Shown: in pieces, positions 1-6,537 of the stretch | Layout: each line of letters starts with the position of its first letter | Position numbering within the stretch: the first letter of the stretch is position 1 | DNA from: Candidatus Uhrbacteria bacterium CG_4_9_14_3_um_filter_36_7 | Lineage (GTDB): Bacteria; Patescibacteriota; Patescibacteriia; UBA9934; GWF2-40-263 | NCBI GenBank assembly: GCA_002791255.1 | Contig: PFWS01000034.1 | Coordinates: forward strand, 1 to 8,920 | Direction of reading: 5' to 3' | Length of the DNA stretch: 8,920 nt | The notes under the pieces: model-generated | The model's input: only the letters and a program-made list of their open reading frames with translations | Databases searched by the model: none | What the model was told of the DNA's origin: nothing | Position numbers and translations under genes: made by a program

Positions 1-260
1 AACGTATGTGGGATTTTTTGGATAAACTCATTCATATTACATTACCTCGTGTACGAGATTTCCGAGGTATTTCCTTACATGCATTTGATGAGAAAGGAAA
101 TTATTCCATTGGTTTTAAAGAACACCTTGCTTTTCCAGAAATTCGCAGTGATGAAATTGAAATAATCCATGGTTTACAGGTTGTTCTTACTTTAAATACT
201 CAAAAGAAAGAAGAGGGACAGAAATTATTAGAATCTCTCGGCTTTCCTTTTCAGAAGTAA
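1..260 (+). CDS. rplE: Large-subunit ribosomal protein uL5, C-terminal part (5' end outside window)
   Basis: This is the last 85 or so codons of uL5, which binds 5S rRNA in the central protuberance of the 50S subunit and contacts P-site tRNA. The first complete codon is at position 3 (Arg), directly before the Met-Trp-Asp stretch. The matching family signatures are RMW near the left edge, PRVRDFRG, the GNYS motif and the closing GFPFQK, which resembles the usual FPF-K ending. The reading frame is open to the left edge, so the ATG at 6 is internal and not the start. Its place just ahead of rpsN fits the spc operon order. The C-terminus looks complete and nothing is unusual. The identification is secure; only the missing N-terminus limits it. 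Confidence 0.96.
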   Translation, partial: RMWDFLDKLIHITLPRVRDFRGISLHAFDEKGNYSIGFKEHLAFPEIRSDEIEIIHGLQVVLTLNTQKKEEGQKLLESLGFPFQK

Positions 261-277
261 TATTTGTTTGATATTTT

Positions 278-463
278 ATGGCAACGGAAAATCAACGAGC
301 CAAATCACGGCAAAATCCTAAATATTCGACACGTACTGTTAGACGTTGTTGGAAATGTGGGCGTAAACGTGGATATATGCGAGATTTTGAAATGTGTCGT
401 ATTTGTTTTCGTGAACTTGCAAATCAGGGCTCTATTCCAGGTATTATTAAGTCAAGCTGGTAA
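278..463 (+). CDS. rpsN: Small-subunit ribosomal protein uS14, zinc-binding (type Z)
   Basis: uS14 is an assembly protein of the 30S head. The 61-residue product has the length of the short zinc form rather than the roughly 100-residue cysteine-free form. Two CxxC pairs are visible, C24-W-K-C27 and C40-R-I-C43, which should bind one zinc ion. RCWKCGRKRGYMRDF and the C-terminal IPGIIKSSW ending are typical of the family. The start ATG is 17 nt after the rplE stop and has no Shine-Dalgarno sequence, only a T-rich leader. Translation continues almost directly into rpsH, with 3 nt between stop and ATG. A longer reading frame in another phase overlaps the gene but has no ribosomal-protein character. 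Confidence 0.97.
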   Translation: MATENQRAKSRQNPKYSTRTVRRCWKCGRKRGYMRDFEMCRICFRELANQGSIPGIIKSSW

Positions 464-466
464 TTT

Positions 467-862
467 ATGATTACTGATCCTATTTCAGACATGTTAACAC
501 GCATTCGTAATGCTCAGCTGGTAAAAAAAGCAGAGATTATTTTACCATTCTCGAGTATTAAGCAGACGATTGCAAAAATTTTAGAAAAAGAACAATATGT
601 TCATTCAGTTTATGAAATAGAAGATGGAAATAAGCGCCTCCTTCGTATTGTTCTTTCGTATGGAAAAAATAAAGAACCACGTATTCAATTTATTAAACGT
701 GTTAGTACGCCCGGCAGACGAGTTTATGCAAAGTTTCACGAACTTCCATACGTGCGTTCAAATATGGGTATTGCGATTATTTCAACCTCAAATGGTCTTA
801 TGACCAATAAAGAAGCGCGTACGCGTCATTTGGGTGGAGAAGTTATTTGCGAAGTTTATTAA
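467..862 (+). CDS. rpsH: Small-subunit ribosomal protein uS8
   Basis: uS8 binds the central domain of 16S rRNA (helix 21) early in 30S platform assembly, and in enterobacteria it also represses spc operon translation. The 131-residue length is normal. The N-terminus has the family pattern DPISDMLTRIRNA. The C-terminal half shows STPGRRVY, the GIAIISTSNGLMTNKEAR block and a final GGEVICEVY, which together form the RNA-binding signature region. The ATG is 3 nt after the rpsN stop, which suggests translational coupling. No Shine-Dalgarno sequence precedes it. Whether this protein autoregulates the operon here cannot be told, because the likely target in the mRNA is upstream of the window. Confidence 0.97.
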   Translation: MITDPISDMLTRIRNAQLVKKAEIILPFSSIKQTIAKILEKEQYVHSVYEIEDGNKRLLRIVLSYGKNKEPRIQFIKRVSTPGRRVYAKFHELPYVRSNMGIAIISTSNGLMTNKEARTRHLGGEVICEVY

Positions 863-868
863 ATCTTT

Positions 869-1420
869 ATGTCACGTATTGGAAAAAAACCCATTGTGCT
901 TCCAGCAGATGTTGAAGTCATTCAGTCTGGAACTAACTTAACCATCAAAGGACCTTTAGGAACCTTGTCTTTAAATATTCCTTTGATAATTTCTCTTGAG
1001 AAAAAACAGGAAGATACAACAACAGTTCTTGAACTTTCAGTTAATAATTCAGAAGATCGCCAAGAACGATCCATGTGGGGGACTATGCGATCATTGATCC
1101 AAAATGCAGTCACGGGCGTGACAAAAGGGTTTTCAAAAAAAATGGATGTTGTTGGTGTTGGATATCGAGTCTCATTAAAAGGAGAAAATCTTGTATTTGA
1201 GGTTGGTTTTTCTCATCCAGTAACTTTTTCACTTCCAGAAGGTATTAAAGCAAATGTTGAAAATACATCAGTTACAATTACTGGTATTGATCGACAATTG
1301 GTTGGAGAAACAGCCGCGCGTATTCGTAAAATTCGTAAACCAGAGCCTTATAAAGGGAAGGGAATTAAATATACCGATGAAGTGATCCGTCGAAAAGCCG
1401 GAAAAACTTCAGCTGGATGA
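869..1420 (+). CDS. rplF: Large-subunit ribosomal protein uL6
   Basis: uL6 lies near the factor-binding site and the sarcin-ricin loop of the 50S subunit. The 183-residue product has the two-lobed layout of the family: an N-terminal lobe opening MSRIGKKPI and containing the IKGPLG turn, and a C-terminal lobe with VGVGYR. The diagnostic C-terminal signature is present as GIDRQLVGETAARIRKIRKP followed by EPYKGKGIKY. The ATG follows the rpsH stop by 6 nt without a Shine-Dalgarno sequence. The gene ends in a TGA that overlaps the first of several possible in-frame start codons of rplR. Nothing is missing or unusual in length. Confidence 0.97.
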   Translation: MSRIGKKPIVLPADVEVIQSGTNLTIKGPLGTLSLNIPLIISLEKKQEDTTTVLELSVNNSEDRQERSMWGTMRSLIQNAVTGVTKGFSKKMDVVGVGYRVSLKGENLVFEVGFSHPVTFSLPEGIKANVENTSVTITGIDRQLVGETAARIRKIRKPEPYKGKGIKYTDEVIRRKAGKTSAG

Positions 1421-1431
1421 TGTTAATTTGT

Positions 1432-1794
1432 ATGAAAGATATTAAGGAAAAACAACGTAAACGGTTTCTAAGAATTAAACGAGTTCGTTCTCGTATTCAC
1501 GGAACTTCTGATTGTCCTAGACTTGCGGTAAAACGAAGTTTGCGTTTTATTTATGCTCAACTTATTGATGATGAAGCAGGTAGAACACTTGTATCCGCCT
1601 CTGATCGATTTTTTCCAAATACAAGTGAGAAAAAAACAAAAAGTGATCGAGCAAAACAAGTTGGGCAAGAAATATCTCGATTAGCAAAGGAAAAAGGAAT
1701 TGAGCGTGTTGTATTTGATCGAAGAGGCTATCGGTATCATGGACGCGTTGCTGCTCTTGCAGATGGTGCCCGAGAACAAGGACTTATTTTTTAA
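1432..1794 (+). CDS. rplR: Large-subunit ribosomal protein uL18
   Basis: uL18 binds 5S rRNA together with uL5 in the central protuberance. From the ATG at 1432 the product is 120 residues, the usual length, starting MKDIKEKQRKR, a basic N-terminus typical of the family. Recognisable parts are the RSRIHGTSDCPRLAV segment, RFIYAQLIDDE, TLVSASD and the C-terminal FDRRGYRYHGRVAALAD signature ending in GLIF. In-frame ATGs at 1417 and 1420 would add five or four residues and overlap the rplF stop. I prefer 1432 because the extra residues (MMLIC) are hydrophobic and unlike the family N-terminus, and because the resulting 11-nt spacer fits the other junctions. No Shine-Dalgarno sequence is present at any of the three. 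Confidence 0.95.
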   Translation: MKDIKEKQRKRFLRIKRVRSRIHGTSDCPRLAVKRSLRFIYAQLIDDEAGRTLVSASDRFFPNTSEKKTKSDRAKQVGQEISRLAKEKGIERVVFDRRGYRYHGRVAALADGAREQGLIF

Positions 1795-1806
1795 TTAATA
1801 GATGTT

Positions 1807-2334
1807 ATGGACGAAGTTAAAAATTCATCAATGGAACACAAAAAAAGAGGATCAGGACGACGTACAGGAAATCGTGGGGCTAGGCCAGAGCGTGAAAAAC
1901 CTGAATATGAACAGAAAATACTTGATTTAGCTCGCGTAACTCGCGTAACAGCTGGTGGAAAACGTATGCGTTTTAGGGCGACGGTGGTTATTGGAAATCG
2001 TAAAGGACAAGTTGGACTTGGAATCGCCAAAGGCGCTGACGTTGCTTTAGCTGTTGATAAAGCTTATCGGCAAGCACGTAAGAAAGTGTTTCAAATTCCT
2101 TTGGTTAATGAGACCATTCCCCATGAGATCCGTTCAAAATTTGGAGCAGCTAAGGTTTTACTACGACCAGCACCAAAAGGAACGGGTTTAAAGGCAGGTG
2201 GATCTGTGCGTGTCTTATTAGAACTTGCAGGGGTACCAAATGCGGTAAGTAAAATTTACGGTGGATCAAACAATAAAATCAATGTTGCAAAGGCAACTTG
2301 TGAAGCCTTGCAACATTTGCAAATTTCCAAATAA
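1807..2334 (+). CDS. rpsE: Small-subunit ribosomal protein uS5
   Basis: uS5 sits at the mRNA entry side of the 30S subunit and affects decoding accuracy and unwinding. The 175-residue protein has a basic, disordered-looking N-terminal extension of about 35 residues rich in Arg and Lys. The double-stranded-RNA-binding-like S5 domain follows (LARVTRVTAGGKRMRFRA, VVIGNRKGQVGLGIAKG) and then the C-terminal S5 domain with LLRPAPKGTGLKAGG and the INVAKATCEAL block. An alternative in-frame ATG at 1831 would remove eight residues, so the N-terminus is not fully fixed. The gene is followed after only 6 nt by rplO, leaving no room for rpmD (uL30), which lies here in most bacteria. Confidence 0.96.
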   Translation: MDEVKNSSMEHKKRGSGRRTGNRGARPEREKPEYEQKILDLARVTRVTAGGKRMRFRATVVIGNRKGQVGLGIAKGADVALAVDKAYRQARKKVFQIPLVNETIPHEIRSKFGAAKVLLRPAPKGTGLKAGGSVRVLLELAGVPNAVSKIYGGSNNKINVAKATCEALQHLQISK

Positions 2335-2340
2335 TGTTTT

Positions 2341-2781
2341 ATGAGTTTACATCTTCACACATTAAAACCAGCAAAAGGTTCTATAAAGCGTAAAAAACGT
2401 ATTGGGCGAGGTTTGGCTTCTACAGGAACCTACAGCGGACGCGGAGTAAAAGGACAACGCTCTCGATCTGGAGGACGAAATGGTTTACAAAAAAAAGGAT
2501 TACGTCCAATTCTTTTAAATATTCCTAAATCACGTGGATTTAAGAGTATCCGGGAAAAACCATGTATTGTAAATATAGAACAGTTAAATCATTTGTTTAT
2601 GGATGGGGCTCGTATTACTCCTGATATTCTTTTTGCCAAAGGTTGTATTTCTGATAAAGCTCATGGAGTAAAGATTTTAGGTAAGGGAACCATTCAAAAA
2701 AAATTTTTAATAGAACACTGCCTTATCTCTGCTTCTGCTAAGGAAAAAATTGAGACCGCAGGTGGTTCTGTTCTCATTTAA
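2341..2781 (+). CDS. rplO: Large-subunit ribosomal protein uL15
   Basis: uL15 is a late-assembling 50S protein whose long basic N-terminal arm runs into 23S rRNA. The 146-residue length is typical. The N-terminal arm carries RIGRGLASTGTYSGRG and KGQRSRSGGRNGL, the family's glycine/arginine-rich extension. The globular part has KSRGFKS and ends with the expected AGGSVLI, matching the usual closing beta strand. It starts 6 nt after rpsE, without uL30 between, and ends 22 nt before the preferred secY start. There is no Shine-Dalgarno sequence; the leader is ATGTTTT directly before the ATG. Confidence 0.96.
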   Translation: MSLHLHTLKPAKGSIKRKKRIGRGLASTGTYSGRGVKGQRSRSGGRNGLQKKGLRPILLNIPKSRGFKSIREKPCIVNIEQLNHLFMDGARITPDILFAKGCISDKAHGVKILGKGTIQKKFLIEHCLISASAKEKIETAGGSVLI

Positions 2782-2803
2782 AATTCACCCAAGACCAAAT
2801 ACT

Positions 2804-4066
2804 ATGATTTCATTCTCTCGGGTCTGGCGAACTAAAGAAGTGCGACAAAGTATTCTGTTTGTTTTGGGTTTGTTTTTGGTTTACCGCTTTGCTGCTCATG
2901 TTCCTGTTCCTGGGGTTGATACAAGCGCCCTTTCATCTTTTTTTCAAAATAACCAACTGTTTGGTTTGTTAAATGTTTTTTCTGGGGGGACTATGGAAAA
3001 TTTTTCAATTGTAGCCATGGGGGTGGCTCCGTACATTACCGCCTCTATTATCTTTCAACTTCTTGCAATGATGTGGCCAAAGCTTGAAGAAATGCAAAAA
3101 GAAGAACAGGGAAGACAACGGATTAATCAATGGACCCGTCTATTAACTGTTCCTTTAGCAGGCTTACAAGCGTATGGTTTAATTTTGCTTTTACGCCAAC
3201 AAGCAGGAATTATTTTAGATCAAGGAATTTGGCCAATGATTTTAGCTGTTATTATTCTTACAGCTGGAACCGTTTTTATGATGTGGCTTGGAGAACTAAT
3301 TTCAGAAAAGCATGTAGGTAATGGAATTTCTCTCATGATTTTTGCTGGTATTATTGCTGGACTTCCAAGTTTTCTGCAACAATCATTAGCTATTTACGAT
3401 CGTCAACAAATTATTACCTTTATTCTTTTTATCATTGCTCTTATTTTGACCATTATTGGAGTAGTTCTTGTAAATGAAGCTCAACGTAATATTCCGGTTA
3501 AATATGCGCGTCAGATTAATGCTGCTAGATTTTCTTCTGGTGTTTTGACTCATTTACCTCTTCGAGTCAATATGGCAGGTGTAATGCCGATCATTTTTGC
3601 GATTTCCCTTATTCTTACCCCAACTGTATTTGCCCAATTTTTTGTTGAAGCTCGCACAGAATGGGTTCGTATGATTGCCACAAAAACGATTGAGATTTTC
3701 GCAAATCAGTGGATTTACGGGATTATTTATTTCTTACTTGTGTTTGGATTTAGTTATTTTTATACAGCTGTTATTTTTCATCCTGATCGTATTGCAGAAA
3801 ATTTACAAAAACAAGGTGGTTTTATTCCAGGCATTCGCCCAGGAGCTCCAACAGCTCAATATTTGCATTGGGTTTCAAGTAGGATTTTATTTTTTGGTGG
3901 GTTCTTCCTTGCTCTTATAGCGGTTCTTCCTTTAATCGTTCAATATTTTACTGCAAACCCAAATATGGTTATTGGAGGTACATCCCTTTTAATTATTGTA
4001 GCTGTGATTATTGAAAGCATTAAACAGGTTGAAGGTCAGATTTCCATGCATGAATACGATGGTTAA
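2804..4066 (+). CDS. secY: Protein translocase channel subunit SecY
   Basis: SecY is the channel of the SecYEG translocon in the inner membrane, taking proteins from SecA or the ribosome. The 420-residue product shows about ten hydrophobic membrane segments. Family motifs include PVPGVD in the first periplasmic region, PYITASIIFQLL (about 76-87) in TM2, GELISEKHVGNGIS (about 163-176) at TM4, and the cytoplasmic C5 loop with HPDRIAENLQKQGGFIPGIRPG. The C-terminus ends VEGQISMHEYDG, close to the usual ending. An in-frame ATG at 2750 would add 18 residues overlapping rplO. I reject it because the N-terminus from 2804 already matches the family and clears the rplO stop by 22 nt. This is the last gene of the operon here: adk and map do not follow. 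Confidence 0.97.
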   Translation: MISFSRVWRTKEVRQSILFVLGLFLVYRFAAHVPVPGVDTSALSSFFQNNQLFGLLNVFSGGTMENFSIVAMGVAPYITASIIFQLLAMMWPKLEEMQKEEQGRQRINQWTRLLTVPLAGLQAYGLILLLRQQAGIILDQGIWPMILAVIILTAGTVFMMWLGELISEKHVGNGISLMIFAGIIAGLPSFLQQSLAIYDRQQIITFILFIIALILTIIGVVLVNEAQRNIPVKYARQINAARFSSGVLTHLPLRVNMAGVMPIIFAISLILTPTVFAQFFVEARTEWVRMIATKTIEIFANQWIYGIIYFLLVFGFSYFYTAVIFHPDRIAENLQKQGGFIPGIRPGAPTAQYLHWVSSRILFFGGFFLALIAVLPLIVQYFTANPNMVIGGTSLLIIVAVIIESIKQVEGQISMHEYDG

Positions 4067-4087
4067 AATTGATTTAAATTGCTAGAT

Positions 4088-4124
4088 AAATAAAACTGGA
4101 AATTTTTCCAGTTTTATTTTTATA
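4088..4124. terminator. Palindromic hairpin terminator, probably bidirectional
   Basis: A perfect 14-bp inverted repeat has arms at 4088-4101 and 4106-4119 with a 4-nt loop; its core is AAAACTGG pairing with CCAGTTTT. On the + strand the descending arm runs into a T-rich tract through about 4121 (TTTTATTTTTAT), the form of a Rho-independent terminator for secY. The hairpin is 21 nt past the secY stop and 15 nt past the stop of the convergent - strand regulator gene. Read on the - strand, the A-rich ascending arm becomes a T-rich tail, so it can probably stop both transcripts. The upper stem has four G-C pairs; the rest is A-T. Confidence 0.82.
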
Positions 4125-4134
4125 TTTGATCATT

Positions 4135-4899
4135 TTACTTTTTTATGAAATTCCAAATAAGTTGATAAATTAATTTTTGAAGATGGGCGAATTCCTTTGA
4201 TTCAATAAGAACGGCCATTTTTTCTTTCCACGACGCAATAAGAACTTTGTCATTATAAATATTTACTTCAGGAGAGAACGTTAAGCTTAAGTCTTCTAAA
4301 ATAATACTTTCTCGAAGTTCCTCTCTATCGTGTTTAGAGCGTTCCTGAGATAGATAATTTTTAGGAACAATTGCTTTAATGTGAATCCCTGCTTTTGCTC
4401 GACGTTTATAATACTCAGGAAAAAATTGTGGAAGTCCTTCGTGCATGGTTTCAACATTAGCATAAGCTAAAATAGTTTCTTTTGCATTTAGCGTATCTTC
4501 ATAAGCTTCTCGAATACCTTTTTCGCCTTCAAAAAAAGTTACTTTTGGTTTACTAGTATTTTTTGGATGGATAAGAGAAGAGAGCTCTGGTAATATTTCT
4601 TCCACAGCCTTTTGTTGAGAGATAATTTTTTTATCAAACTCTTCCCGTTCTCTTTCGAGATATTGGATAAGGCGTTTTGGATCACTTGCATGGAAATAGA
4701 TTTTTCCTCTTTTTTTAAATTTTCCAATCAATCCTTTTTTTATAAGCGTTTCTAAAATATCATAACAACTTGTTCTATTAATGCCTGTTTTATGACTAAG
4801 TTCACTTGGGGTAGTGGAATTCATTTCAAGTAAGGCAAGATAAATATTGGTTTCTTTTTTGGAAAAACCTAATTGTTCAAAAATTGTTTGGGAAATCAT
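4135..4899 (-). CDS. TrmB-family winged-helix transcriptional regulator
   Basis: The 254-residue protein begins with a winged helix-turn-helix of the TrmB type (about residues 8-72). It opens with LGFSKKETNIYLALLEM, followed by the helix pair TTPSELSHKTGINRTSCYDI and a wing with GKIYFHA. A charged helix, probably a coiled coil for dimerisation (about 73-110, LIQYLEREREEFDKKI), links to a C-terminal region of about 140 residues. That region opens KVTFFEGEKGIREAYEDTL, contains FFPEYYKRRAKAGI, and has a late NIYNDKVLIASW strand pair. This resembles the effector domain of many TrmB-like proteins, which is distantly like phospholipase-D-type domains. Classical archaeal TrmB senses sugars; the ligand here is unknown. 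The gene is divergent from the dikinase-like operon, which suggests it controls that operon and itself. The family call is firm, the target is inferred. Confidence 0.88.
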   Translation of the reverse strand: MISQTIFEQLGFSKKETNIYLALLEMNSTTPSELSHKTGINRTSCYDILETLIKKGLIGKFKKRGKIYFHASDPKRLIQYLEREREEFDKKIISQQKAVEEILPELSSLIHPKNTSKPKVTFFEGEKGIREAYEDTLNAKETILAYANVETMHEGLPQFFPEYYKRRAKAGIHIKAIVPKNYLSQERSKHDREELRESIILEDLSLTFSPEVNIYNDKVLIASWKEKMAVLIESKEFAHLQKLIYQLIWNFIKK

Positions 4900-4917
4900 A
4901 ATTGTTGTGGAAATATA

Positions 4918-4978
4918 ATCGACAGAATTATTATATAATTTTAGTTAAAAAAAATCAATTTTAAATATAATTGTCGAT
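4918..4978. promoter_or_regulatory. Paired inverted elements, candidate operator of the TrmB-like regulator
   Basis: The element ATCGACA-GA-ATTAT lies on the + strand at 4918-4931. ATCGACA-ATTAT, the same element without the GA, lies on the - strand at 4978-4967. The two copies face each other across the - strand promoter: one covers its predicted start site, the other sits just upstream of its -35 box. The G/C-containing core ATCGACA stands out against the surrounding A/T sequence, which makes chance less likely. Binding by the adjacent regulator is inferred from position only. Confidence 0.45.
4930..4958 (-). promoter_or_regulatory. Predicted sigma-70 type promoter of the TrmB-like gene
   Basis: Read on the - strand, a -35 box TTGATT (4958-4953) and a perfect -10 box TATAAT (4935-4930) are separated by 17 bp. 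Transcription would begin near 4923, giving a leader of about 24 nt before the ATG at 4899. The spacing and the -10 match are good. In such AT-rich DNA chance matches occur, so this remains a prediction. Inverted-repeat elements overlap the -35 box and the start-site region. Confidence 0.6.
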
Positions 4979-4992
4979 ATATATATTGATTT
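4952..4992. repeat. 8-bp inverted repeat AAATCAAT / ATTGATTT
   Basis: Perfect 8-bp arms at 4952-4959 and 4985-4992 are separated by 25 nt. Each arm contains a TTGATT box reading outward: the left arm supplies the -35 of the predicted - strand promoter, the right arm could supply a -35 on the + strand. It may be an operator, or simply two similar -35 boxes facing apart in a divergent promoter region. The ATCGACA element at 4967-4978 lies inside the interval. Confidence 0.4.
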
Positions 4993-5014
4993 AATATTTT
5001 TTTAGGTGTACCGT
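4986..5014 (+). promoter_or_regulatory. Weak candidate promoter of the split dikinase operon
   Basis: TTGATT at 4986-4991 and TACCGT at 5009-5014 are 17 bp apart, which would place the start near 5021 and leave a leader of about 20 nt before the ATG at 5040. The -10 box keeps only the TA---T pattern. An alternative is a TATATT -10 at 4982-4987 with a poor -35. A + strand promoter must exist in this 140-nt gap, but its exact position is uncertain, and a weak box would suit a gene that needs an activator. Confidence 0.28.
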
Positions 5015-5039
5015 GTTTTCTTAATTAAACGGATAAATT

Positions 5040-6530
5040 ATGAATATTAAATTATTTGCCCATAAACAATGGTATCATCAAAGATTTGACGGTGCCCCCA
5101 TGTATATTTCTATGATTGGCGAAGCAGAAATCGTTAAGGAAGATCGTAAGCCCACGGGAACAGAGGCTAGGTGGCGTTTCTGTTTTTTTGATAATGGAGC
5201 TGATTGGTACTTGGATCAGGAAGATATTGATCGAGGAGCCGAGGTAATTTGTAAGCTTGCACAAACATCTGAAACTGTTAGTGAAGATCTTATGAGACAG
5301 TGGCAAGAAGACGAACGGGCGTTTGATGATTATTTCTATGCTTTTGCTCCACAAAGACTCTTATCGCTGTCTGACCAAGAACTTTTTCAGGAGTTTGAAT
5401 GCTATCATAATTTGTCAAAGAAACGCTTTACTTCAAGTTCTATTATTGACCACTTTGCCCTTGGCACAGATCAAAAGATTGCTGATTTACTTCGTCTTGA
5501 AGCTGGACCATTTGAAAAAGAATCGAACTTTACCAATGTTTTTTCAATAGCCACCGCGCCTGTTCATCAGTCATTTATTAACGAGGCAGAGATTTCTCTT
5601 TTGCGGATCGCTATTCTTGTACAGAGTGGAAAATATATAGATGATCCAGATATTATTGATCTGCTTACTATACACAAGCAGGCATTTTTTTGGACTAAAA
5701 ATAACTACCGCAAAGCGCAAGTGCTTTCATTAGATCATTTTAAGGAAGAAATTGCTGCTTGGCTTAGGACAGGAGTTGATTTGAAAGAGATGCTTAAAAA
5801 AATTGAAGGAACGTCTGTGGCAAATCAGGAAGCAAAAGAACAATTGTTTGCAAGTTATCCTTTGCGCCCGATACTTCTAAGACTTCTCAAAATTTCCGAG
5901 GATTTTACACGTTGGCAAGATGAACGCAAGCGAGCCACCTACTTTTCTATCCACTTGGGGACAATGCTTATGAGTGAGATGGCCAAACGACGTGGTGTTG
6001 ACCCAGAGTTAACTAAACAGATGTTACTTGAGGAGGTGGGGTCGTGGTTTATTGATAACACACTAGGTATTGATGAGTTGCGTGAGCGGCAGAATCGCTG
6101 TGTGGCTTTTTGGAAAGAAGGAGAAACAAGGGTGTACACTGGATCAGAAGAATTTGATGGAATTCACTCTATTCTTTTAGGAGAAAATAAAGAGGATGAC
6201 GCACAAGATTTGCGTGGGCTTGTTGCTTGTTTGGGGCGAGCTCGGGGAACAGCAAGAATTGTTAAAAGCGTAGAAGAAATTAGTAAGGTTCAGGATGGTG
6301 ATATTTTAGTTGCGGTAATGACGCGTCCAGATTATGTTGTAGCAATGAAAAAAGCAGCTGCTATTGTTACAGATGAAGGTGGTATTACAAGCCATGCAGC
6401 GATCGTAAGTAGAGAGCTTGGAGTGCCTTGTATTATTGCAACAAAAAAAGCAACAAAGATTTTTAAAGACGGTGATTTCTTAGAGGTTAATGCCCACCAT
6501 AATTGGGTGCGTAAAATAACAACGATTTAA
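5040..6530 (+). CDS. Long PEP-utilising phosphohistidine swivel-domain protein (split dikinase subunit)
   Basis: The 496-residue protein ends in a PEP-utilising-enzyme mobile (swivel) domain, about residues 392-496. It contains GRARGTARI, MTRPDYV and the phosphohistidine motif GGITSHAAIVSREL with His452 as the expected phosphate carrier. The first 390 residues have no ATP-grasp signature and no TIM barrel. They begin with a tryptophan-containing alpha/beta-looking stretch (HKQW, DNGADWYL, DIDRGAEVI), followed by a long mainly helical part with DFTRWQDERKRATY and a LRERQNR segment before the swivel. In dikinases the swivel His takes phosphate from ATP bound to a separate domain and passes it to an acceptor. 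By analogy with rifampin phosphotransferase, the N-terminal region may bind the acceptor. The ATP-grasp gene starts 7 nt downstream, so the two very likely act together. The domain call is firm; the acceptor is unknown. Confidence 0.85.
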   Translation: MNIKLFAHKQWYHQRFDGAPMYISMIGEAEIVKEDRKPTGTEARWRFCFFDNGADWYLDQEDIDRGAEVICKLAQTSETVSEDLMRQWQEDERAFDDYFYAFAPQRLLSLSDQELFQEFECYHNLSKKRFTSSSIIDHFALGTDQKIADLLRLEAGPFEKESNFTNVFSIATAPVHQSFINEAEISLLRIAILVQSGKYIDDPDIIDLLTIHKQAFFWTKNNYRKAQVLSLDHFKEEIAAWLRTGVDLKEMLKKIEGTSVANQEAKEQLFASYPLRPILLRLLKISEDFTRWQDERKRATYFSIHLGTMLMSEMAKRRGVDPELTKQMLLEEVGSWFIDNTLGIDELRERQNRCVAFWKEGETRVYTGSEEFDGIHSILLGENKEDDAQDLRGLVACLGRARGTARIVKSVEEISKVQDGDILVAVMTRPDYVVAMKKAAAIVTDEGGITSHAAIVSRELGVPCIIATKKATKIFKDGDFLEVNAHHNWVRKITTI

Positions 6531-6537
6531 TTTATTT

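Noticed and set aside
264..470. 68-codon open frame overlapping rpsN
   Set aside because: It is an out-of-phase reading of rpsN and its upstream spacer, with no domain character, while the overlapping frame is unmistakable uS14.
922..1113. 63-codon open frame on the - strand inside rplF
   Set aside because: It is antisense to a conserved ribosomal protein gene, with no independent support.
1417..1431. Upstream rplR starts at 1417 and 1420
   Set aside because: They add a short hydrophobic stretch unlike uL18 N-termini. They remain possible because of the overlap with the rplF stop, but 1432 fits better.
2750..2803. Extended secY N-terminus from the ATG at 2750
   Set aside because: It would overlap the end of rplO by 32 nt and add 18 residues not typical of SecY; the start at 2804 gives the family N-terminus.
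4900..5039. CRISPR array or insertion-sequence end in the A/T-rich gap
   Set aside because: Repeats are two copies only and short. There is no regular spacing, transposase or target-site duplication; a divergent promoter/operator explains them better.
5052..5354. 100-codon open frame on the - strand inside the long carrier gene
   Set aside because: It lies wholly within a well-supported + strand gene and has no recognisable motif or promoter.
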